Below are positions 8,865 to 18,036 of a stretch of DNA of 52,723 nucleotides, in pieces. The stretch lies in contig JBKGYG010000002.1 in assembly GCA_046546235.1 (NCBI GenBank), positions 1-52,723 on the forward strand, written 5' to 3'. Each line of letters opens with the position of its first letter. Position 1 is the first letter of the stretch. Made by a program: the position numbers and the translations under genes. The notes beneath the pieces are model-generated. The model made no database searches and was not told the origin of the DNA. It saw nothing but the letters and a program-made list of their open reading frames with translations. The DNA is from JBKGYG01 sp046546235. Its GTDB lineage: Bacteria; Bacillota; Clostridia; Lachnospirales; DSM-24629.

Positions 8865-10004
8865 ATGGGAAAAAAAGTACTGATTTTTACAGCTTCAACA
8901 GGACATGGTCATAATATTGCAGCAGAATCACTTAAGAAAGAGCTATCTTTTCATGGATATCAAGTTTTAACAATAGAACCCATAAAAGAAGCTAGTAAGT
9001 CCTTGGATACTTTTATTGCTGATGGGTATAAGGTTTTAGCAACAAAATTACCAAAAATGTATGGGACAATTTATAAACTTAGCAATTATGAGTTAACTAA
9101 TAATAAGATTGCTAGATTATTAATTAAGTCTTTAGAAGAAAAAATATATGAATTATCTTTGTTACACAAGCCTAGTTTAATGATTAGCACTCATCCTTTA
9201 ATTGTAAAGGTTATTTCTTCATTGATTGAACAATCAAAAATCGATGTGCCATTTATTTCAGTTATAACAGATTACCAAGCGCATCAAAGTTATATAAGTA
9301 AGTACGTAGATGCATATATTGCTGGAAGCTCGTATACAAAAGAAAATTTAATAGAGAAAGGTATTGATAGTGAAAAGATATATACTTATGGGATACCAAT
9401 TAGACGAGAATTTCACTCAAAAGAATGTAATTTAAAAAAGGATGATAAATTTACAGTTCTTCTTATGGGTGGAAGTATGGGAATAAGTGCTATTAAAAAA
9501 GCTTTGAAGAATATTATTGCTGTAAGTTACTCTTTGAAAATAATAGTAATATGCGGTAATAACGATACATTAAAAAAATCTTTAGAAAACAAATATGAAT
9601 CAAATATAGGAAATAAAATAATTGAAATATTAGGGTTTACAAATCAGATCCCAGAGTTAATGGATATATCAGACGTAATTATTACAAAGCCTGGGGGATT
9701 AACAGTAACAGAATCATTAGTTAAAGGAATTCCTATGATTATACCATATTATATACCTGGACAAGAAAAGGAAAACACAGAGATACTTGTTAATGCTGGA
9801 GTAGCCAAAAGCGCTGAACTAAAGGAATTAAATGAGGTTATTGAAACTTTGATTGAAAAACCTCAGAGTCTTAAGAAAATGAGAGATAATATAAAAGAAT
9901 TAACAAAAAACCATTCCCTCGATAGTACAGTTTTATTAGCTATTTCATTAATAGAAGAATATGAAGAGAATAGTAACAGAAGTATTGAAGAGTATGGAAG
10001 ATAA
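8865..10004 (+). CDS. GT28 family glycosyltransferase, MGDG synthase/UgtP type (copy 1)
   Basis: Glycosyltransferase of about 379 aa in the MGDG synthase/UgtP group, which transfers a sugar from a UDP donor to diacylglycerol on the inner membrane face. The N-terminal acceptor domain starts VLIFTASTGHGHNIAAESL, the lipid-acceptor signature. The C-terminal GT-B donor domain shows LLMGGSMG, ILGFTNQIPELMDISDV and KPGGLTVTESL, the UDP-sugar loop. I place the start at ATG 8865, 7 bp after GGGGG, rather than the in-frame ATG at 8841. It overlaps the second copy by a few codons, so the two are translationally coupled. Product likely glucosyl- or galactosyl-diacylglycerol; the sugar is unknown. Confidence 0.87.
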   Translation: MGKKVLIFTASTGHGHNIAAESLKKELSFHGYQVLTIEPIKEASKSLDTFIADGYKVLATKLPKMYGTIYKLSNYELTNNKIARLLIKSLEEKIYELSLLHKPSLMISTHPLIVKVISSLIEQSKIDVPFISVITDYQAHQSYISKYVDAYIAGSSYTKENLIEKGIDSEKIYTYGIPIRREFHSKECNLKKDDKFTVLLMGGSMGISAIKKALKNIIAVSYSLKIIVICGNNDTLKKSLENKYESNIGNKIIEILGFTNQIPELMDISDVIITKPGGLTVTESLVKGIPMIIPYYIPGQEKENTEILVNAGVAKSAELKELNEVIETLIEKPQSLKKMRDNIKELTKNHSLDSTVLLAISLIEEYEENSNRSIEEYGR

Positions 10005-11106
10005 CGTAGATGTGCTAATTTTAACTGCTGGATTTGGGAATGGGCATTTAACAGTTGCTGATGCATTAAGGGTTGATATAAATCATAACTATCCAGATGT
10101 TAGAATTGAAGTAATTGATTTCTTTGAATTGACTAAACCTAAATCTTTTAAAAAGATGTATAAAAAATATGAAAACCTTGTTAAATATGGAAGTCTCGCG
10201 TTCAACTTATACTACTATGGTAAGGAAAAGATAAATTTATTAAAAGAATTTGATACTGCTTCGTATACTATAAGACAAGAATTTAAAAAGATTATTGATT
10301 GCAAAAAACCAAAAGTTATTATTTCAACTTTTCCTGTTTGTTCAGGATACGTATCAAAATATAAACGTAATAATAGGAAGATTCCATTGGTTACAATTAT
10401 GACTGATATTGTAGCTACTAATGAATGGATTTACCCTAATACGGACTTGTATTGTGTAGCAACAGAAAGGGCAAAATCACTTCTTATTAAAAAGGGTATT
10501 AATAAGAATATAATTGAGGTTACTGGGGTGCCAGTTAGGAAGATGTTTTATAAAGATATAGAAGATTATAAAATAGATGTAATTAAAAAAATTTCTCCTT
10601 CAAAAAAGGTTATATCATTTTTGGGTGGAGGATTTGGTTTATTACCAAATAATAGTAAACTTTATCAGTGGTTTAATCAGTTAGATAATGTTCATACTAT
10701 TATTACAACAGGGAATAATAAAAAACTATTTAAATCGTTAACAAAAGCAACTAGTACGTATAAAAATATATCCGTTATAGGGTATACTAATAAGATACAC
10801 GAAATTATGAAGAGAAGTGATTTAATTATTGGTAAACCAGGTGGAATAACTTTCTTTGAGGCTATAGTATCTAATGTCCCTTGCATAATACTTAAGCCTA
10901 AGCTAGGGCAAGAAAAAGAGAATTGTAAATATATTAAGCATAATAAAATGGGTTTTATAGCAAATAATTCTAAAGAGCTTAAAACAATTGTGCTAAAAGT
11001 ACTTTCGGATAATAAAATATTACTTGACTACAAAATGAGATTAAAAAATTTTAAAAAACAAACGAGTATGGAACCATTAATAAAAAAAATAGGAAAATGG
11101 ATTTAA
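9994..11106 (+). CDS. GT28 family glycosyltransferase, MGDG synthase/UgtP type (copy 2)
   Basis: A paralogue of the preceding gene, about 370 aa. It begins VDVLILTAGFGNGHLTVADAL, the same acceptor-domain signature, and carries the donor-domain motifs FLGGGFGLL, VIGYTNKIHEIMKRSDL and GKPGGITFFEA. The chosen start, ATG 9994, gives an 11-bp overlap with copy 1; an upstream in-frame ATG at 9961 would overlap by 44 bp. Two consecutive enzymes could add successive sugars (mono- then di-glycosyl diacylglycerol) or use different lipids. It is probably co-transcribed with the LtaS-like gene and the deacetylase. Confidence 0.85.
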   Translation: MEDNVDVLILTAGFGNGHLTVADALRVDINHNYPDVRIEVIDFFELTKPKSFKKMYKKYENLVKYGSLAFNLYYYGKEKINLLKEFDTASYTIRQEFKKIIDCKKPKVIISTFPVCSGYVSKYKRNNRKIPLVTIMTDIVATNEWIYPNTDLYCVATERAKSLLIKKGINKNIIEVTGVPVRKMFYKDIEDYKIDVIKKISPSKKVISFLGGGFGLLPNNSKLYQWFNQLDNVHTIITTGNNKKLFKSLTKATSTYKNISVIGYTNKIHEIMKRSDLIIGKPGGITFFEAIVSNVPCIILKPKLGQEKENCKYIKHNKMGFIANNSKELKTIVLKVLSDNKILLDYKMRLKNFKKQTSMEPLIKKIGKWI

Positions 11107-11139
11107 TTAAATTGCTTCCTGAATTAAGTTGGTGAAAAA

Positions 11140-11826
11140 ATGATTGTTATATATATAATAGGTCTTATACTATTCTTTTTTTTGATTTATAATTTTTTGC
11201 CAAATTTTTACGCTAGAAACATATCGAAAAATGTGCTTCATACATTAGCTTTAAACGGGAAAAAAATTGCACTAACATTCGATGATGGACCTGATCAACG
11301 ATATACTAATGAAATATTAGATTTGCTAAAGGAATATTCTATTAAAGCAACTTTTTTTGTTGTAGCAGAAAAAGTTAAATCAAATATATCAATAATAAAG
11401 AGAATGAAGGAAGAAGGACATTTGATAGCATTACACTCTTTAAGACATAAAAGTGCTTGGCTAATGGGGCCTTACGAAACTATGAAAGAAATCCCAAAGT
11501 CAAAAAAAATATTATCACAGCTAGATATAGAGATAGATTATTTTAGACCACCTTGGGGAACATTTAATTTATTGACTTTATATTCAGCAACTAAAAATAA
11601 ATTAAAGACTATATTGTGGTCAGTTGAAGCATATGATTGGAGAAAAGATAATTCAGGCGTTCTAATAAGTAATCTTTTGCTAAATAGAATAAAAGAACAG
11701 TCAATTATTGTATTACATGATAGTGGGGGCGCAGAATTTGCACCTATAAACACTATAGAAGGTCTTAAAATAACTATACCAAAATTATTAGAAAAAGGTT
11801 ATGAATTTGTAACTGTTGAAGAATAA
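11140..11826 (+). CDS. Polysaccharide deacetylase (NodB homology domain), membrane anchored
   Basis: A 228-aa carbohydrate esterase family 4 protein with one N-terminal hydrophobic anchor (about 1-20). NodB motifs are present: TFDDGPD (catalytic base and metal aspartates), HSLRH (the H-S-x-x-H metal site), YFRPPWG, and LHDSG near the C terminus. Such enzymes remove N-acetyl groups from peptidoglycan or other extracellular glycans. It sits 33 bp after the second glycosyltransferase, inside the envelope cluster. The substrate is not determined. Confidence 0.9.
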   Translation: MIVIYIIGLILFFFLIYNFLPNFYARNISKNVLHTLALNGKKIALTFDDGPDQRYTNEILDLLKEYSIKATFFVVAEKVKSNISIIKRMKEEGHLIALHSLRHKSAWLMGPYETMKEIPKSKKILSQLDIEIDYFRPPWGTFNLLTLYSATKNKLKTILWSVEAYDWRKDNSGVLISNLLLNRIKEQSIIVLHDSGGAEFAPINTIEGLKITIPKLLEKGYEFVTVEE

Positions 11827-11870
11827 TAATTATTTACTTAATAAAGAATAGTAAAGAGGGATTGAAGGTC

Positions 11871-12398
11871 ATGAAAATAATAATAAAAGGTTTCTTTTTG
11901 ATAATGGATAATATTGCGAAGAAATTAGGCAAGTGGATATTGATACCTGGAACAGATGTAGGATATTTTTATGTATATCAATTCAAATATAAAGGAAAAC
12001 AAGTTACATTAGAAGATGGAACTATAATTAATAAAGGAGATGAATTGGTAGAGCTTCATTTAAATAATAAAAAATATAAAAATGTAAGCAATTCTGTAAG
12101 AGAAATTTTTAAAATTTTTGATAGTGAAATGGAAAAATTAGCAACTGCTTTTGTAGAAGATAAAAGATTTGCAAATGTTAAAGGTATTTATGGACGTACT
12201 CTATTATTTGGAGTAGCTAAAAAAAGGGGATTTGAAGTTAGTGAAATTGAAAGTAGTTCTATGTCTAAATTTATTAAGATTTGGGATAGTCTTATAAAGT
12301 ATGCTTATGAAGCAAAAAACCAAAAACTTAAATTTAGAGAACCAAAACAAATTTGGATATCTAAGGAAAAATTTATAAAAGTAAATATGAAAATATAA
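11871..12398 (+). CDS. YkoP-like protein of unknown function
   Basis: A protein of about 175 aa starting at ATG 11871 (GAGGG upstream). It has an N-terminal hydrophobic patch (IIIKGFFLIMDNIAKKLG) and then a conserved-looking region, TLEDGTIINKGDELVELHLNN, which resembles Bacillus subtilis YkoP. In B. subtilis, ykoP lies near a glycosyltransferase gene, much as this gene follows glycosyltransferases and a deacetylase. The role is unknown; context suggests envelope glycan or lipid work. Recognition is from memory of the family pattern and should be treated as tentative. Confidence 0.6.
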   Translation: MKIIIKGFFLIMDNIAKKLGKWILIPGTDVGYFYVYQFKYKGKQVTLEDGTIINKGDELVELHLNNKKYKNVSNSVREIFKIFDSEMEKLATAFVEDKRFANVKGIYGRTLLFGVAKKRGFEVSEIESSSMSKFIKIWDSLIKYAYEAKNQKLKFREPKQIWISKEKFIKVNMKI

Positions 12399-12411
12399 AT
12401 ATCAAACTTGC

Positions 12412-12440
12412 TTACAATGATTAGATAGTTAGGTTATAAT
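12412..12440 (+). promoter_or_regulatory. Probable promoter before the flippase-like gene
   Basis: TTACAA (12412-12417) and TATAAT (12435-12440) with a 17-bp spacer, about 70 bp upstream of the gene at 12511. This suggests the distal part of the envelope cluster has its own transcription start. Confidence 0.45.
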
Positions 12441-12510
12441 TTTTACTATGATACATATAGAATAAATTGAAAGTATTTAAAATGCCAAACATTTTTAGGG
12501 GATTAAATTT

Positions 12511-13542
12511 ATGAATAAAAGGGTAATTTATTATATTATATTAGTAATTTTCACAGCAATTACTGTGTATGTTGTTTTTACAAGTCAGGAACTTGATGAA
12601 ATACCAGAGTTGTTGAACCGCACAAAAAGAGGATATTTATTAGTAGCGTTTTGTTTAATGTTTTTATATCTTTTAATAAATGCGCTAATAATTCAAGGTA
12701 TTGGTTCTAGTATTAGCAAAGAATTTAATTTTAGGAGATCATTTTTTATATCTTTAGCAGGCCAATACTATAGTTTAATAACTCCTTTTGCTTCTGGAGG
12801 GCAGCCAGCACAAGTTTATCTTATGAAAAATAAATATAATATTCCATATAAAAAAGGAATAACAGTTACCCTTAAAAAGTTTATTATTTTTCAAATGGTA
12901 GTATCACTGTATGCTGTTGCAATGTTTTTGTTTAAATATAACCTTTTTATGACAAAACAAAAAGAAGTATTGGTATTCATATATATAGGGTTAATAGTTA
13001 ATATTATTGGTGGGCTTTTTATTATAATATTAGCTTACAATAGAAAGATTATAAGAAATATATTAAATAGTATAATTTATCTTTTGAAAAAGCTTAGATT
13101 GTTTAATAACTTTGACAAAAATAAATTTAACAAGCATATAGATGAATATGCTGATAATATTCATGAGATAAAAAACAATAAAAAAATGATGTTAAAACTG
13201 ATAGGTTTAACCATTATACAGTTAACTTGTTACTTTTCTATAACATATTTTATTTATTTATCATTAGGATTTAATCAAGCACATTATATTGATATTTTAG
13301 CTATACAGACAGTTTTATATGTTGTAATTAGTTTTATTCCAACGCCAGGGAATGCTGGTGCTTCTGAAAGTGGATTTTATATTATGTTTAGTATATATTT
13401 TTCAAAGGAAGTTTTATTGTATGCTATGCTTTTATGGCGAATAATTATATACTATAGTAATTTATTAATTAGTGGAATAGTAGTCTTGTTAGATTCATTA
13501 CTACACAAAACAAAGATAAAATTTGATGAACCAATAGATTAA
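12511..13542 (+). CDS. Lysylphosphatidylglycerol synthase transmembrane-region family protein (YbhN/AglD-like)
   Basis: A 343-aa polytopic membrane protein with about eight hydrophobic segments, matching the UPF0104/LPG_synthase_TM family. Family-typical motifs are SLAGQYYSLITPFASGGQPAQ (split as a loop after the second or third helix, about residues 85-105) and PTPGNAGASESGF near 285. It lacks the cytosolic aminoacyltransferase domain of MprF, so it is more like the flippase half or the glycan-lipid YbhN/AglD proteins. It probably handles a lipid made or used by the neighbouring enzymes. Confidence 0.82.
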   Translation: MNKRVIYYIILVIFTAITVYVVFTSQELDEIPELLNRTKRGYLLVAFCLMFLYLLINALIIQGIGSSISKEFNFRRSFFISLAGQYYSLITPFASGGQPAQVYLMKNKYNIPYKKGITVTLKKFIIFQMVVSLYAVAMFLFKYNLFMTKQKEVLVFIYIGLIVNIIGGLFIIILAYNRKIIRNILNSIIYLLKKLRLFNNFDKNKFNKHIDEYADNIHEIKNNKKMMLKLIGLTIIQLTCYFSITYFIYLSLGFNQAHYIDILAIQTVLYVVISFIPTPGNAGASESGFYIMFSIYFSKEVLLYAMLLWRIIIYYSNLLISGIVVLLDSLLHKTKIKFDEPID

Positions 13543-13603
13543 TATTAACTTGCTCTTGTACGGCCAATTACTGGCAGTACGCAAAGTAAGGGGGAGATTC
13601 TGC

Positions 13604-14797
13604 ATGGGATTAAGAATAGAACCGAATACTAGATATGGTTTGGTATTAGAAGGTGGAGGAGCAAAAGGAGCCTATCACATTGGAGTCTGGAAGGCTTTAA
13701 GAGAACTTAATATTCCAATTCAAGGGGTTACAGGGACTTCAGTAGGGGCTTTGAATGGTGCCCTTATTTGCATGGATGCATTTGAAGAGGCTTTAAACAT
13801 TTGGGAAAATATTACGTATTCACAAATTATGGATGTAAAAGATGATATGATTGAGAGTATTAGAAAAGCTGATATTAAAACAATAAATTTTATTGAAGTG
13901 TTGAAAGATATAAGAAAGTTTATTTTTAATGGAGGCATAGATATATCACCATTGAAACAGCTAATAAAAGAGTTGTTAGATGAAGAATTAATACGTCAAT
14001 CTACAAAGGATTTTGGATTAGTTACAGTATCTGTTTCGGATTTGAAGCCACTTGAAATATTTTTAGAAGATATACCAAAAGGTCAATTGATTGATTTTCT
14101 AATTGCAAGTTCCTATTTCCCTTTTTTTAAGAAAGAAAAAATTAATGGGAAACGTTTTATTGATGGTGGATTTCGCAATAATCTGCCAGTAAATATGTTA
14201 ATTGATAAAGGCTATAATAATATTATAGTTGTTAGAATATATGGTATAGGTATTGAAAAAAGAGTTAAAATTGATGATAAAACTAACATTATAGAAATAG
14301 CACCAACTGAAGATTTAGGTGGGTTGTTAGAATTTAGTCAAGATAAAAGCAAATACAATATAAAGTTAGGTTATTTTGATACACTTAAGATAATAAAAGG
14401 ATTAGAAGGAAATAAATATTATATAAATATGGTGAATGATGAGAAATATTATTTGCAAAAGTTAATTAATCTTTCTGATAATACAAAGAATAGTCTGAGA
14501 AATATGCTCAATACAGATTTGTTTTTTAACAGGGGGTTATTTGAATATATTATTCCTAATATAGCGAAAAGGATTGATATTAATATTAAAAGAAACTGGG
14601 ATTATAAGGACTTTATTATTCACCTACTAGAATATGTAGCATTAAGATTAAGAATAGATAGATTTAAAGTATATACTGATACAGAGTTAATTGAAATAAT
14701 AAAACAATTAACTAAACAATACGAAAATAAAATCAATGAAAACTTTAGACCTAATAAATTAAGAGATATTTTACTTCAACTAGTTAATGAATTATAA
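13604..14797 (+). CDS. Patatin-like phospholipase
   Basis: A protein of about 397 aa with an N-terminal patatin domain: oxyanion loop GGGAKGAYHIG, nucleophile elbow GTSVG (catalytic serine) and catalytic aspartate in DGGFRNN, the Ser-Asp dyad of bacterial RssA/YlbK-type hydrolases. The C-terminal half is a helical extension without a recognised domain. The start is ATG 13604, 6-7 bp after GGGGGAG; the open frame extends further upstream but without a ribosome site. It is probably a cytoplasmic lysophospholipase or acyl hydrolase, fitting the lipid cluster. Confidence 0.88.
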   Translation: MGLRIEPNTRYGLVLEGGGAKGAYHIGVWKALRELNIPIQGVTGTSVGALNGALICMDAFEEALNIWENITYSQIMDVKDDMIESIRKADIKTINFIEVLKDIRKFIFNGGIDISPLKQLIKELLDEELIRQSTKDFGLVTVSVSDLKPLEIFLEDIPKGQLIDFLIASSYFPFFKKEKINGKRFIDGGFRNNLPVNMLIDKGYNNIIVVRIYGIGIEKRVKIDDKTNIIEIAPTEDLGGLLEFSQDKSKYNIKLGYFDTLKIIKGLEGNKYYINMVNDEKYYLQKLINLSDNTKNSLRNMLNTDLFFNRGLFEYIIPNIAKRIDINIKRNWDYKDFIIHLLEYVALRLRIDRFKVYTDTELIEIIKQLTKQYENKINENFRPNKLRDILLQLVNEL

Positions 14798-14857
14798 GGC
14801 AAGCTGATAGTTTGTATAACAACAATACAATTAGACTCTATTTAGAGAGGTGAGAGT

Positions 14858-16969
14858 ATGGGAAAGGTTAATTTAGACTATCCAATGTATTATGAAAATA
14901 GAGAGTTAAGTTGGTTGGAATTTAATCAACGGGTATTAGATGAATCAAATAATGAAGAAAACCCTATTTTTGAACGAATTAAGTTTTTGTCTATAGTTAG
15001 TTCAAATCTAGACGAATTTTTTATGGTTAGGGTAGCTTCTTTAAAAGAACAAGTTAAAGCAGGATATGTTAAAGTCGATTTTGCTGGGTTAACTCCAAAA
15101 CAACAATTAAAACAAATATCACAAAGAGCACATAAAATGGTATGTAAACAATATGAAGAATACAATAATTATATTCTTCCTAAGTTAAAGGAAAAAGATA
15201 TTGAAATAACATTAGTTAAAGATCTTGATAAAGAACAAAAGACATTTATTAAGCAGTATTTTGAAGAGATACTATATCCAGTATTAACACCTATGGCTGT
15301 TGATTCAAGTAGACCTTTTCCTTTAATAACAAATAAAAGCCTTAATTTGGCAGCATTAATAAAAAAAGATAATGAAGAAATGTTTGCAATGGTACAAGTT
15401 CCCTCCGTTTTGCCAAGATTCTTGGAAATACCAAAATCATTATCTAAAACCACCAAGATTTTAATTATGTTAGAAGATATTATTCATCATTATATATCAC
15501 AATTATTTTTAGGATATGAAGTAATTGCAGCACATCCTTTTAGGATTACAAGAAATAGTGATTTGTCTATTGATGAAGAAGAGGCGCAAGATTTGTTAAG
15601 AGAGATAGAAGAATCAATTAAACAGAGAAAATTCGGAGATGCCATTAGGCTAGAGATTTCTAAGGATATGGATGAAAGACTTATTGAAATATTACAGGAT
15701 GCTCTACAAATACATAATAAAGATATTTTCTTTATAAATGGACCGATAGATTTGACTTGTCTTATGCAAGTCTATGATTTGAAAGGATATGATAATTTAA
15801 AATACAAACGATATTTTCCACAAAAGCCTAAAGCATTGTTTGGAAAAGAAGATGTATTTGAAGCAATTAGGGAAAAAGATATAATATTACATCATCCATA
15901 TGAAAGTTTTCAACCTGTTGTAGATTTTGTAAAAATGGCAGCAAAAGATCCAGGGGTATTAGCAATAAAGCAAACATTATATAGAGTAAGTGGAGATTCC
16001 CCAATAATAAAAGCGTTAGCGAGAGCAGCAGAAGCTGGTAAACAAGTTACTGTCTTAGTAGAATTAAAGGCAAGATTTGATGAAGAAAATAATATTGCAT
16101 GGGCAAAAAAATTGGAAAAAGCAGGTTGTCACGTTATTTATGGGCTATTAGGACTTAAAACTCATAGTAAAATAACATTAGTCGTTCGTCTTGAGGATAA
16201 TGGTATTAGAAGATACGTTCATTTAAGTACAGGAAATTATAACGATATAACTGCTAAATTTTATACAGATATTGGAATGTTTACCTGTGATGAGCAAATA
16301 GGTGACGATGCATCTTCGGTATTTAACACTTTATCTGGGTATTCTGAAACACCTAAATTAAAGAGTATGGTAATAGCTCCTACAGGATTAAGGAAAAAGT
16401 TCACATCTCTTATCAAAAGAGAAATAGAGCATGCAAAAAAAGGGAAAAAGGCACATATTATAGCAAAAATGAATTCCCTTTGTGATAAAGGTATTATGAA
16501 ATTATTGTATGAAGCTTCAATAGCGGGAGTTAAGATAGACTTAATTGTTAGAGGTATTTGCTGTATTATACCTGGAATAAAAGGAGTAAGTGAAAATATT
16601 ATTATTAGAAGTATAGTAGGACGCTACCTTGAACATAGTAGAATATATTATTTTTACAATAATGGAGAAGAAGAAATATATCTATCAAGTGCAGATTGGA
16701 TGCCACGAAACCTTAATCGTAGAGTAGAGTTGTTATTTCCATTAAAACAGCAAAATAATAAAAAAAGAGTAAAAAAAATTATAGATATTGTATTGCAAGA
16801 TAATGTGAAAGCGAAGATTAAACATAAGGATGGGCAATATTATAAAATTAAAGCAAATAATAATAAAGTTAATTCACAAGAATTTTTTAGTGATCTAGCT
16901 ATTAAACGATCAAAAAATTATGCTAAAGAAAGAGATAAGGTTATTTTTATTCCGATAAAAAAGGATTAG
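14858..16969 (+). CDS. ppk1: Polyphosphate kinase 1
   Basis: A 703-aa enzyme of normal Ppk1 length that reversibly polymerises the gamma-phosphate of ATP into inorganic polyphosphate. The N-terminal helical domain starts YENRELSWLEFNQRVLDES, a hallmark. The two phospholipase-D-like C-terminal domains carry the catalytic histidines H436 (LKTHSK, autophosphorylated) and H593 (RYLEHSR). The motif LSTGNYND is also present. It follows the patatin gene by 60 bp and is the last gene before argF, which has its own promoter. Confidence 0.97.
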   Translation: MGKVNLDYPMYYENRELSWLEFNQRVLDESNNEENPIFERIKFLSIVSSNLDEFFMVRVASLKEQVKAGYVKVDFAGLTPKQQLKQISQRAHKMVCKQYEEYNNYILPKLKEKDIEITLVKDLDKEQKTFIKQYFEEILYPVLTPMAVDSSRPFPLITNKSLNLAALIKKDNEEMFAMVQVPSVLPRFLEIPKSLSKTTKILIMLEDIIHHYISQLFLGYEVIAAHPFRITRNSDLSIDEEEAQDLLREIEESIKQRKFGDAIRLEISKDMDERLIEILQDALQIHNKDIFFINGPIDLTCLMQVYDLKGYDNLKYKRYFPQKPKALFGKEDVFEAIREKDIILHHPYESFQPVVDFVKMAAKDPGVLAIKQTLYRVSGDSPIIKALARAAEAGKQVTVLVELKARFDEENNIAWAKKLEKAGCHVIYGLLGLKTHSKITLVVRLEDNGIRRYVHLSTGNYNDITAKFYTDIGMFTCDEQIGDDASSVFNTLSGYSETPKLKSMVIAPTGLRKKFTSLIKREIEHAKKGKKAHIIAKMNSLCDKGIMKLLYEASIAGVKIDLIVRGICCIIPGIKGVSENIIIRSIVGRYLEHSRIYYFYNNGEEEIYLSSADWMPRNLNRRVELLFPLKQQNNKKRVKKIIDIVLQDNVKAKIKHKDGQYYKIKANNNKVNSQEFFSDLAIKRSKNYAKERDKVIFIPIKKD

Positions 16970-17005
16970 TTAGCTAAAGGAGTTTAATAATATTATCAAA
17001 AACTA

Positions 17006-17058
17006 TTGACACTAATTAGATACTATTATAGTATAATTATACAACTAAATGTATAATT
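17006..17058 (+). promoter_or_regulatory. argF promoter region with ARG-box-like palindromes
   Basis: TTGACA at 17006-17011 is followed by TATAAT at 17032-17037 (20-bp spacer, longer than optimal; TATAGT at 17027 gives 15). The TATAAT lies inside the perfect palindrome GTATAATTATAC (17031-17042). A second overlapping inverted repeat, AATTATACA-6-TGTATAATT, covers 17035-17058. The same 12-mer palindrome overlaps the -10 of argC at 44803-44814, so it is probably an ArgR operator. Confidence 0.65.
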
Positions 17059-17073
17059 AAAGGGGGAACAACC

Positions 17074-18009
17074 ATGAATTTAAAAGGAAAAAGTCTATTA
17101 ACATTGAAGGATTATACAAAAGAAGAAATTGAATATTTATTAAATTTAGCATTAGAATTAAAAGAAAAAAAGAAAAAAGGAATAATAGGTAAAGGCCTAG
17201 CAGATAAAAACATAGCATTAATATTTGAAAAGCCATCTACTAGAACTAGATGTGCATTTACAGTAGCAACTATAGATGAAGGAGGACATCCTGAATATTT
17301 AGGTAAAAATGATATACAGCTAGGGCATAAGGAAAGTGTAGAAGATACTGCTAGAGTATTAGGTAGATTATTTGATGGAATACAATTTAGAGGTTTTTCT
17401 CAAGAGACTGTAGAAAAATTAGCAGAATATAGTGGGGTGCCAGTCTGGAACGGACTTACAGATTTATACCACCCAACGCAAGTGTTAGCTGACCTATTAA
17501 CACTTAAAGAAAGTTTTCAAAATTTAGAAGGCCGAAATTTAATTTATATTGGAGACGGAAGAAATAATATGGCAAATAGCTTAATGATTGGTGCAACCAA
17601 AGTTGGAATTAACTACACTATTATTGCTCCAAAAGAACTTTGGCCAGATAGATCACTGATAAATGAGTGTAATAAATATGCAAAAGATACTGGTGCAAAA
17701 ATTACTCTTACTGATCAAATTTCTGCTGTAGAAGGAGCTGATGCTATTTATACAGATGTATGGTGTTCAATGGGAGAAGAATCACTAGCTAAAAAAAGAA
17801 TCGAAATACTAAAGCCATATCAAGTAAATAAAAAGTTAATGGATATGACTGGAAAAGACTCAAGTATATTTATGCATTGTTTGCCTGCTGTTAAAGGTAA
17901 TGAAGTGACAGAAGAAGTGTTTGAAAGCAAGGCATCAGTGGTATTTGATGAAGCTGAAAATAGAATGCATACTATAAAAGCAGTTATGGTAGCAACAATC
18001 AACAATTAG
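17074..18009 (+). CDS. argF: Ornithine carbamoyltransferase
   Basis: A 311-aa enzyme that condenses carbamoyl phosphate with ornithine to give citrulline in arginine synthesis. The carbamoyl-phosphate site STRTR is at residues 55-59; HPTQVLADL and the C-terminal HCLPA loop, whose cysteine contacts ornithine, are intact. An FEKPSTRT start and DVWCSMGEE also match OTCases rather than aspartate transcarbamylase. It has a strong AGGGGG site and its own promoter. No other arginine gene is adjacent; argC lies about 28 kb away with the same operator-like palindrome, favouring a biosynthetic rather than a catabolic (arcB) role. Confidence 0.95.
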   Translation: MNLKGKSLLTLKDYTKEEIEYLLNLALELKEKKKKGIIGKGLADKNIALIFEKPSTRTRCAFTVATIDEGGHPEYLGKNDIQLGHKESVEDTARVLGRLFDGIQFRGFSQETVEKLAEYSGVPVWNGLTDLYHPTQVLADLLTLKESFQNLEGRNLIYIGDGRNNMANSLMIGATKVGINYTIIAPKELWPDRSLINECNKYAKDTGAKITLTDQISAVEGADAIYTDVWCSMGEESLAKKRIEILKPYQVNKKLMDMTGKDSSIFMHCLPAVKGNEVTEEVFESKASVVFDEAENRMHTIKAVMVATINN

Positions 18010-18036
18010 ATTTAAGGATTAAGTGAGGTTTAGTGA

